Source of the DNA: an uncultured Acetatifactor sp.
GTDB taxonomy: Bacteria; Bacillota; Clostridia; Lachnospirales; Lachnospiraceae
Direction of reading: 5' to 3'
Assembly: GCA_910586435.1 (NCBI GenBank)
Contig: CAJUGT010000018.1
Coordinates: 1-42,632, forward strand
DNA: 42,632 nt
The position numbers were made by a program, and so were the translations under genes. The first letter of the stretch is position 1. Each line of letters starts with the position of its first letter. The notes under the pieces were generated by a model. It did no database searches. It saw only the letters and a program-made list of their open reading frames with translations, and was not told the origin of the DNA. This document shows, in pieces, positions 35,411 to 42,632 of this stretch.

Positions 35411-36166
35411 TCAGCCCAAAATTAACTTACCAATTTTCCGGAAGTCTCCGTCCATCACCCGGTAATCCGCTTCCACCCTGCCGTATTCCAAAGGGGATAT
35501 GGCCGTATGAATATACAGGGCATCCATTCCGACGCTCTGCGCTCCCACAATATCCGCAGCCTCATCGTTGCCTATCATGATACTTTCCGATGGCTTAAGC
35601 TGATATTTATCCAATAATTTGCTGAAAAATATGGGGGAAGGCTTCTTCCATCCCTGTTCCGAAGACAAAAATATGCCGTCAAAATACTTGGTTAATCCAA
35701 GCATATCAATCTCCGGTCTGGTAAAATCCGACTGTGCGTTGGACAAAAGATATATTTTCTTCCCCCGGCGCCGCAATTCTCCCAGAAGTTCCTCCACACC
35801 GTCATAGACCCGAAGGTATTTCCTGGAAAGCGCCCGAAAAGTAATTGCCGTCATTTTGGCCTGCAACGGGGAACAATCCACCCCCTTTTCCTCATAGAGT
35901 CTTAAGAACACTTTGGTCAAATCCGGCTCCATATCTTCCTGATACTCAGCCCGCAGCGCTTCTGTCTCCTGCGAAACCACAGCCCGCTTCTTTTCTTCTT
36001 TCTCCATCCTGCGAAAAGCCCGCTGAAGTTCATGGGAACTGTACGATGCCCCCATAGCGCTGTATATATCACTCACTTTTTCCCAAAGCCAGGGATCTTC
36101 CTCCTCTGTGCGAATATCTGCCAAGGTACCGTAGAAATCAAAAATATAGTTTTGATACATAATCAT
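35411..36166 (-). CDS. HAD-superfamily phosphatase
   Basis: The 251-residue enzyme has the HAD motifs: DFYGTLAD (nucleophile Asp), IYLLSNAQ (motif II Ser), GWKKPSP (motif III Lys) and IGNDEAADIVGA (motif IV). A helical cap is inserted between them, as in YjjG-like and pyrophosphatase-type HADs. It probably hydrolyses a small phosphomonoester; in this operon a sugar phosphate is a reasonable guess, but not proven. A second ATG two codons in (36160) has better spacing to AGGGG and may be the real start. Confidence 0.88.
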   Translation of the reverse strand: MIMYQNYIFDFYGTLADIRTEEEDPWLWEKVSDIYSAMGASYSSHELQRAFRRMEKEEKKRAVVSQETEALRAEYQEDMEPDLTKVFLRLYEEKGVDCSPLQAKMTAITFRALSRKYLRVYDGVEELLGELRRRGKKIYLLSNAQSDFTRPEIDMLGLTKYFDGIFLSSEQGWKKPSPIFFSKLLDKYQLKPSESIMIGNDEAADIVGAQSVGMDALYIHTAISPLEYGRVEADYRVMDGDFRKIGKLILG

Positions 36167-36197
36167 GCCCCTGCCTTTCCATAACTTACTGACAAAA

Positions 36198-38207
36198 TCA
36201 GCTTCTCAGCACATCATATACTCTGAGTATTTCCCCCACGCTCCATGCCTGCGCAAAACATCCCTTGGAAGATATGGGGTTTGCGCCGTCATAGATCTCC
36301 GGCAGCTGACCGACACATCCCTCCCGCAAAGCAGCCTCCAAATTCTCCAACTGTCCCTTCACCTGCGCTTTGGCTTCCCTGGAATAACAATTTACTTTCA
36401 AATATGCCAGATAATATCCACCCAATGGGAAAACCCACACCGTTCCCTGATGATACGCCAAATCCCTGTCCAACTGACTTCCGCCGTAAAAAGGCTTAAA
36501 TTCTTCATCTTCCGGGTCCAGAGTGCGAAGTCCGTATGGAGTATACAGTTTTCGGAATACCACATCTACCACCTGTTTCTCCCTCTCAGGCGCAAGCACG
36601 GAAAACGGTAATGATACCGCCCAAATCTGGTTACAGCGAATCTGGTCATCCGCACTGGTGCCGGAAAGAACATCTCTTAAACAACCCTTTTCTTCATTCC
36701 AGAACTTTCCGAAACTCTCTTTCACTTTTAGAGCCAATGCGCCATAATCCCGCTCATCCTCCGCTCCAAACTGCTTCAATTCCTTCATGATACACAGGGC
36801 ATTATACCAATAGGCATTGATTTCCACAGGCTTTCCATGCCTTGGCGTGGGCAGAATCTCCCCCACACGCACATCCATCCATGTCACCTGATCAAAGTCC
36901 TTCCCGGCAGCAATCAGCCCGTCCTCGTCCATTTTGATACCATAGTCCGTCCCTTTACAATACCAGTCAATGATTTGTGCCATGGTATCATACATGCTTT
37001 TTACGAAGACAGTGTCTTTTGTCTTCTTATAATATTCATAAATGGATATGATAAAAAGCAGTGCCGCATCCACTGTATTATATCCGGGAACTTCCTTCCC
37101 CTCCGGAAATAGATTGGGCATAAGCCCCTTCCTGCAATAAGTCCTGAAAGTCTGTAGGATGCTCTTAGCCGTCTTATATTGGCGTGTTGCCAGACAACAG
37201 CCATGCAGAGCAATCATGGTATCCCGCCCCCAATCTTCAAAGAAAGGAAATCCGGCCAGCAATGTCTGATTTGCGGTGGATGCCCGGTAAGATACGAACT
37301 GTCCGGCGCTTTTGGCAAGCATACTCGCCATCCCATCCCGAAACCCTGCCTGCTGCGCCAACGCTTCTCTGTGCTGCTCCATATCATAAATCATTTCATC
37401 CACATCCGGAAGACCAGGCACCATTCCATATACCAGTTCCAAAACACTTTCCTCTCCGGAAGGCACCATAAGGGATACACAATGGTTTACCACCGTACAT
37501 CCCTTTTCTCTTCTGCCATCACATGCGTCATAGGCATAATACAAATTGTCATAAAATGTTACCGGCAGTTCCCTGCACACTCCATTGGTCTTGAAATGCA
37601 GCTTATATCCGTTGGAAGCAATACCGCATCCCTCCATGGTAAATGCCTGATCCCTGGAAAGTAGCGCTCCTTTTGGAACAAACTGTAAATGCGGCAGTAC
37701 CTCCATTGTCACATCCTGCCCGGAATAATTTCTTATTTTGTAAGAAATACCTATGGCATTGATTCCCTGCATCATGGCCTGGCATTTCACCACTTCCACA
37801 CCTTTCACCAGATAACGCCACTCCGGATAATCCTCAAACGAAAATTCCGCCTGGTACAGGTATCCCTCCTCCCGACGTTCACAATGCTCTCCTGTTTTGG
37901 GTGTTTCCGCTCCCACGCAGTCCTTCTCCTGAGTCCCCTCCCGCACAGTGTCCCTGTCACCATAGGCCTGACTGGAAATATGTATTGCTTCTTCTCCAAA
38001 ACACAATCGTTCTTCCAGTCTGTGAATCATATTGTAACGATGATTGGGAGACTTAATGCATGCCATTAAAACAGCGTGATCATTTCTGCTGCATGAGCCA
38101 ATCATGGTAAGGGAGGAGAATCCACCCAGACCATTGGTCATTAAAAAGCAATTCTCTTCTCCCCTTTCAAATGTCTTCCAATCCTGTTTTCCATAAATAA
38201 ACTTCAT
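36198..38207 (-). CDS. Amylo-alpha-1,6-glucosidase (glycogen debranching enzyme, GH133-like)
   Basis: The roughly 669-residue protein matches the bacterial/archaeal GDE layout. An N-terminal domain begins KFIYGKQDWKTFERGE and has FLMTNGLGGFSS. The catalytic alpha-barrel domain has FFEDWGRDTMIALHG, EINAYWYNALC and YHQGTVWVFPLGGYY. It removes alpha-1,6-linked glucose stubs from branched glucans. I set the start at 38207, where GAAGAGGA precedes the ATG and the ATG overlaps the malQ stop as ATGA; an ORF extension to 38333 lies inside malQ and is rejected. Confidence 0.93.
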   Translation of the reverse strand: MKFIYGKQDWKTFERGEENCFLMTNGLGGFSSLTMIGSCSRNDHAVLMACIKSPNHRYNMIHRLEERLCFGEEAIHISSQAYGDRDTVREGTQEKDCVGAETPKTGEHCERREEGYLYQAEFSFEDYPEWRYLVKGVEVVKCQAMMQGINAIGISYKIRNYSGQDVTMEVLPHLQFVPKGALLSRDQAFTMEGCGIASNGYKLHFKTNGVCRELPVTFYDNLYYAYDACDGRREKGCTVVNHCVSLMVPSGEESVLELVYGMVPGLPDVDEMIYDMEQHREALAQQAGFRDGMASMLAKSAGQFVSYRASTANQTLLAGFPFFEDWGRDTMIALHGCCLATRQYKTAKSILQTFRTYCRKGLMPNLFPEGKEVPGYNTVDAALLFIISIYEYYKKTKDTVFVKSMYDTMAQIIDWYCKGTDYGIKMDEDGLIAAGKDFDQVTWMDVRVGEILPTPRHGKPVEINAYWYNALCIMKELKQFGAEDERDYGALALKVKESFGKFWNEEKGCLRDVLSGTSADDQIRCNQIWAVSLPFSVLAPEREKQVVDVVFRKLYTPYGLRTLDPEDEEFKPFYGGSQLDRDLAYHQGTVWVFPLGGYYLAYLKVNCYSREAKAQVKGQLENLEAALREGCVGQLPEIYDGANPISSKGCFAQAWSVGEILRVYDVLRS

Positions 38208-39730
38208 ACCACATCCTCTTCTTTCACCTGTTTTCTTTCCTGTCCATTTAAACGGAAACTTATCTTTGTCAGATGATAAATCTGATCCGTTATTTCCTCT
38301 GACAACATCTCTTTCTCCATCCGCCATATCCAATTTCCTCCCAGGGTGGAGGGCTTGTTAATTCTTGCATCCTTTCCCAGCCCCAAGTAATCCTGCAAAG
38401 GGATAATACATGTATCCGCCGAACTCATCATTGCCAATCTCACGAAATCCTGACACTTCTGGGATGCCGGAGTGTTTTTGTTATTCATATACTCTTCTGC
38501 GTATTCTTTAATCTCCTCGTCCAGCCCCTCATACCACTGCACCAGTGTCTCATTGTCATGGGTTCCCGTATAGACAACACAATTCCTGTCATAGCTATGG
38601 GGCAGGTAGCCTGTATCTTCCTCCGGAACAAACGCGAATTCCAGCACTTTCATACCCGGATACCCGCTGTCTTTCAGAAGCTGATGTACGGAAGGGGTCT
38701 GCAACCCCAAGTCCTCCGCAATGATTTCCTTGTCCCCCAGTCTGCTGCGCAGCGCTTGAAACAATTCCATCCCCGGTCCTTTTTCCCAATGACCATTTAA
38801 TGCGGTTTTCTCTCCATAGGGAATGCTATAATACTCATCAAACCCTCTGAAATGGTCGATTCGCACCACATCATACATCTTAAAGCAGTGCTCCAGACGC
38901 CTACACCACCAGTCATATCCTGTGTTTCTATGATACTCCCACCGGTACAGGGGATTTCCCCACAGCTGCCCTGTTTCGGAGAAGGCATCCGGCGGACAGC
39001 CTGCTACCGCCGTGGGGCAGAACTCCGAGTCAAATTGGAACATTTCAGGATGGGCCCAAGCATCCGCCGAATCAAACGCCACATAAATAGGAATATCTCC
39101 CACAATACGAACTCCCTGTGTATTGGCGTGAGTCTTCAGCTTTTCCCACTGGACATGGAACTGGAACTGTATGTACTTATAAAATTCTATATCAAAATAG
39201 CATTCCCTTCTGTAATAATCCAGCGCAAATCCCCAGCGTTTACGAATATCCTCCGCCCATTCGCTCCACGCCTGCCCATCAAAGCACCCCTTCACAGCCA
39301 TGAAAAGAGCATAATCATCCAACCATGAGGCATTCTCTTCCACAAAACGGACAAAATCCGGATTACGTGAAATATCGCTGCGCTCATAGGCCAGACGAAG
39401 CAGGGTAAATCTGTTCAGATAAAGCTTTTCATAATCAATATGTATGGGATCGCTTCCAAAATCACAGCTTTCACATTCTTCCTCCGTCAGCATCCCATCT
39501 TCCACCAATGCCTCCAAATCAATAAAATAAGGATTTCCCGCAAAGGAAGAGAAAGACTGATAAGGAGAATCTCCATAACTGGTAGGGGACAGAGGAAGAA
39601 TCTGCCAATAACTCTGTCCGGCCTCCTTTAATTTATCTATAAAATCATACGCCTCCCTGGAAAAACAGCCAATGCCATACTTTGACGGCAGGCTCGATAC
39701 CGGAAGCAAAATACCGCTCGCTCTATTCAT
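38204..39730 (-). CDS. malQ: 4-alpha-glucanotransferase (amylomaltase, GH77)
   Basis: The 508-residue enzyme starts NRASGILLPVSSLPSKYGIG, and has GDSPYQSFSSFAGNPYFIDL. It carries the GH77 catalytic residues in VRIDHFRGFDEYY (nucleophile Asp), IAEDLG (general acid Glu) and YTGTHDNET. It joins and reshuffles malto-oligosaccharides, releasing glucose, and works in the cytoplasm. An upstream extension of 35 residues is open, but homology begins at this Met. The gene overlaps the debranching enzyme by 4 bp. Confidence 0.96.
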   Translation of the reverse strand: MNRASGILLPVSSLPSKYGIGCFSREAYDFIDKLKEAGQSYWQILPLSPTSYGDSPYQSFSSFAGNPYFIDLEALVEDGMLTEEECESCDFGSDPIHIDYEKLYLNRFTLLRLAYERSDISRNPDFVRFVEENASWLDDYALFMAVKGCFDGQAWSEWAEDIRKRWGFALDYYRRECYFDIEFYKYIQFQFHVQWEKLKTHANTQGVRIVGDIPIYVAFDSADAWAHPEMFQFDSEFCPTAVAGCPPDAFSETGQLWGNPLYRWEYHRNTGYDWWCRRLEHCFKMYDVVRIDHFRGFDEYYSIPYGEKTALNGHWEKGPGMELFQALRSRLGDKEIIAEDLGLQTPSVHQLLKDSGYPGMKVLEFAFVPEEDTGYLPHSYDRNCVVYTGTHDNETLVQWYEGLDEEIKEYAEEYMNNKNTPASQKCQDFVRLAMMSSADTCIIPLQDYLGLGKDARINKPSTLGGNWIWRMEKEMLSEEITDQIYHLTKISFRLNGQERKQVKEEDVV

Positions 39731-39793
39731 ATGTTTGCACCTGTTCCACTTCCGCACTGCCCCTTCCGTCAAATCAGGTTCCCATAATTCTGA

Positions 39794-39831
39794 CACAGTG
39801 GGCGGCGTCTTAAATCTTGCCGCCCACTGTG
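39794..39831. repeat. Perfect 13-bp hairpin between pullulanase and malQ
   Basis: CACAGTGGGCGGC at 39794-39806 is exactly complementary to 39819-39831 around a 12-nt loop. It sits in the 155-bp gap of the minus-strand operon and lacks a T-run after it. It could be a partial attenuator or mRNA-stability element adjusting malQ relative to pullulanase. Confidence 0.6.
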
Positions 39832-39885
39832 CCATCGTACAGGGACAGTGCTGTTCTTATTTATCGTTGTCTATTTTCTCAGCCT

Positions 39886-41838
39886 TCACTTTACAATTTT
39901 GCCAAGGAGCATACCACTATGGGGTTGTACCTTGACTTGAAGTTCATTCACGGCCTGTCTGCAATTGGCTGTTGAATCGTCTGCCAGAATTTCCCATACA
40001 CCTTCCTCTAGCAGCATGGAATATTCCTGGCCCGTAGTATTATAAACGACACATACTTCCTCCCAGGAAGTCTTCCGGCCCGAAACCCTATTGTCCACCG
40101 TGAAAGAAACCACGCCTTCTTCAGAGACCGCCTTCTCTCTGATACGCTCCGCAGCGGAAGCCGATTTATCGCACAGCCCGGGCAGAGACTTCCTGAGAAG
40201 GATTAATCCTTTATAATAGTCTACCAAATCCGCAAACTCTACCGTCCGATTCCATTGTAGCATATTTAACTCCCAAGGGGAACAATAACTGTTGCCTTCC
40301 CCAAGTTTCGTCCGGCCAAACTCTTCACCTGCCTGCATGAACAGCCTTCCCTGGCAGGTAAAATAGATAAACGCAGCAAACTTGTTGGCAGCAATTACCT
40401 TCTGATTCCTGTCCAGAAAATTTGGTTCCTCACACATGGACATTATCAACTTATCCCAAAGGGTAAAATTATCATGGGCTGAGACATAATTGATAATCTG
40501 GGCACAGCTTTTGGGGCAGAAGGCTGCGCCGCCATCCCGCCAACCTTTGGCAGCCTTTATCAGCAATGGCGCCATTTCGCCCGCTCCGTTGACCACTCCC
40601 GGCTTCTTTTCCAGAAAAGCGTCCCCCTTAATCAAGTCCCTGGTATCGTCGCAGAAAATACCAATTCCATCATTAAGGTGACAAGTATTTGTCTTTACCG
40701 CAGGTATCATTCCCTCTTCCATGGGCGAGTCGGCAGCGCTCCATGGCTCTCCGTAAAGAAGTTTTTCCCCTTTTCCGAATTCCTCATCCAGTTCCCGCTG
40801 AATTCGGTTCATCAAATCCACCGTCAACAATCCCATGAGGTCAAACCGAAAACCGTCCATGTGATATTCCCTGACCCAGAATTTCACGGAATCCACAATA
40901 TAATTATCCACCATGGCTCTGCCCACTGCCACATCATTTCCACATGCGGAACCATCCGCAAGACTTCCATCCTTCTTATGACGGTAGTAATACCCGGGCA
41001 CCATCCTCTGAAACCAGGAATCCTCACTAAACGTATGATTGTACACCACATCCATGATCACTCGTATCCCGTTGGCATGGAGCGCCTGAATCATTTCCTT
41101 GCATTCTCGGATTCTCACCGTACCGTCCGCCACATCCGTAGCGTAAGACCCTTCCGGTACATTATAATTCAGCGGATCATATCCCCAGTTGAACTGATTC
41201 TCATCCCCTGCTTCATCTACGGAACCATAGTCAAAAAACGGCAGAAGCTGCACATGGGTCACACCCAATTCCCTCAGATACTTCATACAGGTAGGATATT
41301 TGCCATTGGTGTTGTCTACTGTAAAAGCCTTGTACTTTCCCCGATACTCCTTGGGCACACCACTGTTTTCATCACTGGAAAAGTCTTTGATATGCATCTC
41401 ATAGATTATCTGCTCTTCCTGAAGGGGCGGCGCAGTCTCTTCCTCAAATCCCGGGGGATTTGTCAGGCCAAGATCCACCACCATACTTCTCCTTCCATTA
41501 CAGCCACATCCCACGGCATAGGGGTCCCCAGTGCGGATAACCTCGTCTTCTATTACCACCAGATAATCATAATATACTCCGTGAAGACTCTCCTCAAACG
41601 CAATGGACCAGACTCCCTTATCCTCCTGCGCAAGCACAGCTTTTCTCCAAACCTCGGAATCATTGCCTTTATAAAGACATAGTTCCACCTTTTGGGCAAA
41701 CGGACTCCAAACTTTGAATGTGGTTTTCCCCTTTTTGCAGATGGCGCCCAGGTCTTTTCCGTCATATTGATATTTTTCGTGAAATTCCCTGCCGGCCAAA
41801 ACCTTATCGGACATCCCTTTTACATTTTTCAAATTCAT
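39886..41838 (-). CDS. pulA: Type I pullulanase (GH13 debranching enzyme), intracellular
   Basis: The roughly 650-residue enzyme has an N-terminal CBM48-type sandwich (TTFKVWSPFAQKVELCLY). It then has the type I pullulanase signature, here FNWGYDPLNYNVPEGSYATD (YNWGYDP in most relatives). VIMDVVYNHT, DGFRFDLMGL (nucleophile), LLYGEPW (acid/base) and SAHDN follow. It cleaves alpha-1,6 branch points of pullulan-like or limit-dextrin substrates. No signal peptide is present. The exact start is unsure: ATG at 41838, TTG at 41832 or a later ATG (SDKVLAG) are all possible; AGGGG lies just upstream. Confidence 0.93.
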   Translation of the reverse strand: MNLKNVKGMSDKVLAGREFHEKYQYDGKDLGAICKKGKTTFKVWSPFAQKVELCLYKGNDSEVWRKAVLAQEDKGVWSIAFEESLHGVYYDYLVVIEDEVIRTGDPYAVGCGCNGRRSMVVDLGLTNPPGFEEETAPPLQEEQIIYEMHIKDFSSDENSGVPKEYRGKYKAFTVDNTNGKYPTCMKYLRELGVTHVQLLPFFDYGSVDEAGDENQFNWGYDPLNYNVPEGSYATDVADGTVRIRECKEMIQALHANGIRVIMDVVYNHTFSEDSWFQRMVPGYYYRHKKDGSLADGSACGNDVAVGRAMVDNYIVDSVKFWVREYHMDGFRFDLMGLLTVDLMNRIQRELDEEFGKGEKLLYGEPWSAADSPMEEGMIPAVKTNTCHLNDGIGIFCDDTRDLIKGDAFLEKKPGVVNGAGEMAPLLIKAAKGWRDGGAAFCPKSCAQIINYVSAHDNFTLWDKLIMSMCEEPNFLDRNQKVIAANKFAAFIYFTCQGRLFMQAGEEFGRTKLGEGNSYCSPWELNMLQWNRTVEFADLVDYYKGLILLRKSLPGLCDKSASAAERIREKAVSEEGVVSFTVDNRVSGRKTSWEEVCVVYNTTGQEYSMLLEEGVWEILADDSTANCRQAVNELQVKVQPHSGMLLGKIVK

Positions 41839-41854
41839 CACCCCTAACAAATGC

Positions 41855-41911
41855 TATTGAAAAGGGCGGCCGCAAAATATACTTCCCTATTCTGCAGCCA
41901 CCCCTTCAATA
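41855..41911. repeat. Imperfect hairpin between ABC permease and pullulanase genes
   Basis: TATTGAAAAGGGCGGC at 41855-41870 pairs with 41894-41911 with few mismatches. On the minus strand it follows the transporter gene and precedes pulA, followed by CCCTTTTCAATAGCATTTG. A partial terminator that lets the transporter be made in excess of the enzymes is a common arrangement; here it is inference. Confidence 0.5.
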
Positions 41912-41940
41912 AGTCATACTCTAAAAGCCATACAACAGGC

Positions 41941-42632
41941 TTAACCTTTTACAGCACCTGATACCCCTTCCACATAGCACTTCTGCGTGAGCACAAACAG
42001 GATGGATATGGGTATGGAAATCAAGACACAGCCCGCATAGAACTGTGTATAATAATACTCCACAAATTCCTGTTCCAACATGGTCCACAGGCCAATGGCA
42101 ATGGTATAATACGAAGAATCATTTCCCATGATTACTTTCGCGAAAATGTAGTCCACCCATGGCCCCATAAACGCAGTGATTAAAGTATATGTGATAATGG
42201 GCTTTGACAACGGAATCGTAATGCGGACAAACGTATCCCATTTGGACGCGCCGTCAATATATGCCGCTTCATCAATGGTTTTAGGAATTGTGTCAAAGAA
42301 TCCCTTTGCCATATAGAAGCCCAGACCTGCGCCTCCCGAATACACCAGCACCAGCGCCACCTGCTTCAATACTCCTGTCTCCAACAATCCAAGTCCCTTT
42401 AAAATATAATAAACGGCGATCATTGACATGAAACCGGGGAACATCCCCAGTATCAGCGCTATGTTCATGAATTTCTTACGCATCTTAAAACGCAGACGGC
42501 TCATAACATAGGAGACACACAACACGAAAAACGCAGACAGCAATGTGCTGAATATGGCGATTATCAGGGTATTGGTAAACCATCTGGTAAAGTTGATATT
42601 GCTGTTCCCATGGAACAGATTAATATAATTGT
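41941..42632 (-). CDS. MalG-type carbohydrate ABC transporter permease (5' end cut by window)
   Basis: The visible C-terminal 230 residues contain several membrane helices. They also contain the EAA loop that docks on the ATPase: IDEAAYIDGASKWDTFVRIT. Reading continues to the window edge without a stop (FTRWFTNTLIIAIFSTL), so the start lies beyond 42632. MalG-like permeases import maltose, maltodextrin or similar sugars. Adjacent enzymes make maltodextrin the likely substrate. The partner permease and binding protein should lie further upstream on the same strand, outside the window. Confidence 0.93.
   Translation of the reverse strand, partial: NYINLFHGNSNINFTRWFTNTLIIAIFSTLLSAFFVLCVSYVMSRLRFKMRKKFMNIALILGMFPGFMSMIAVYYILKGLGLLETGVLKQVALVLVYSGGAGLGFYMAKGFFDTIPKTIDEAAYIDGASKWDTFVRITIPLSKPIITYTLITAFMGPWVDYIFAKVIMGNDSSYYTIAIGLWTMLEQEFVEYYYTQFYAGCVLISIPISILFVLTQKCYVEGVSGAVKG

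Noticed and set aside
38208..38333. 42-residue N-terminal extension of the debranching enzyme
   Set aside because: It lies inside malQ and has no homology-like content; the ATGA junction at 38207 has a good ribosome site.
40678..41682. 334-codon plus-strand ORF
   Set aside because: It lies wholly antisense to the pullulanase gene, has no ribosome site and reads like low-information shadow sequence.
1..42632. CRISPR arrays, tRNA or rRNA genes
   Set aside because: No regularly spaced repeats, cloverleaf or rRNA-like sequence was seen on reading.

Overview
The window looks like a chromosomal segment of a Gram-positive Clostridia, most likely Lachnospiraceae. The grounds are AGGAGG-type ribosome binding sites, moderate AT richness, gut-type intracellular alpha-glucan enzymes, and a Firmicutes-style exopolysaccharide locus. 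Species cannot be told from the sequence alone. No rRNA, tRNA or CRISPR array was seen.

Region 1 (1-6240, plus strand) is an accessory operon behind a strong sigma-A-type promoter (205-233). It encodes an ankyrin-repeat protein, a zinc-ribbon protein with a kinase-like fold that lacks catalytic residues, a von Willebrand A (MIDAS) protein, a divergent adenylosuccinate-synthetase-like enzyme and a MATE exporter, and ends at a GC-rich hairpin. A roughly 165-bp inverted-repeat element and a terminator-like hairpin lie inside it. I do not recognise this combination as a named system.

Region 2 (6637-26999, plus strand) is a long exopolysaccharide/capsule locus of the Wzx/Wzy type. It contains a priming glycosyl-phosphotransferase, a chain-length protein fused to a degenerate tyrosine-kinase-like domain, two polymerase/ligase-like membrane proteins, five glycosyltransferases, LicC-like and LicD-like genes for a phospho-substituent, FdtA/FdtB-like enzymes plus a hexapeptide acetyltransferase for an N-acylated 3-amino-3,6-dideoxyhexose, a Wzx flippase, and further acyl/acetyltransferases. 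Two modification genes carry in-frame poly-G tracts (G8 and G9), which suggests phase variation. Many genes overlap by a few bases and several use GTG or TTG starts.

Region 3 (27000-33077) is accessory. It holds decayed sequence after the LicC-like gene, a DUF2262-type acidic protein, an Rpn-family PD-(D/E)XK nuclease with 12-bp tandem repeats, and a three-gene plus-strand cassette: a HEPN-like small protein, a KGGVGRT-type ParA/MinD-like ATPase, and a 128-residue partner. A promoter-like sequence followed by a 13-bp inverted repeat precedes the cassette. This is the second candidate for an undescribed, possibly defence-type, system.

Region 4 (33065-42632, minus strand) is an alpha-glucan utilisation operon. 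In transcription order it encodes a MalG-type sugar ABC permease (cut by the window end), intracellular type I pullulanase, 4-alpha-glucanotransferase, amylo-alpha-1,6-glucosidase, a HAD phosphatase and a GH31 alpha-glucosidase. Together they import and fully dismantle malto-oligosaccharides or glycogen-like glucans. Its last gene converges on, and overlaps by 13 bp, the last gene of the Region 3 cassette.
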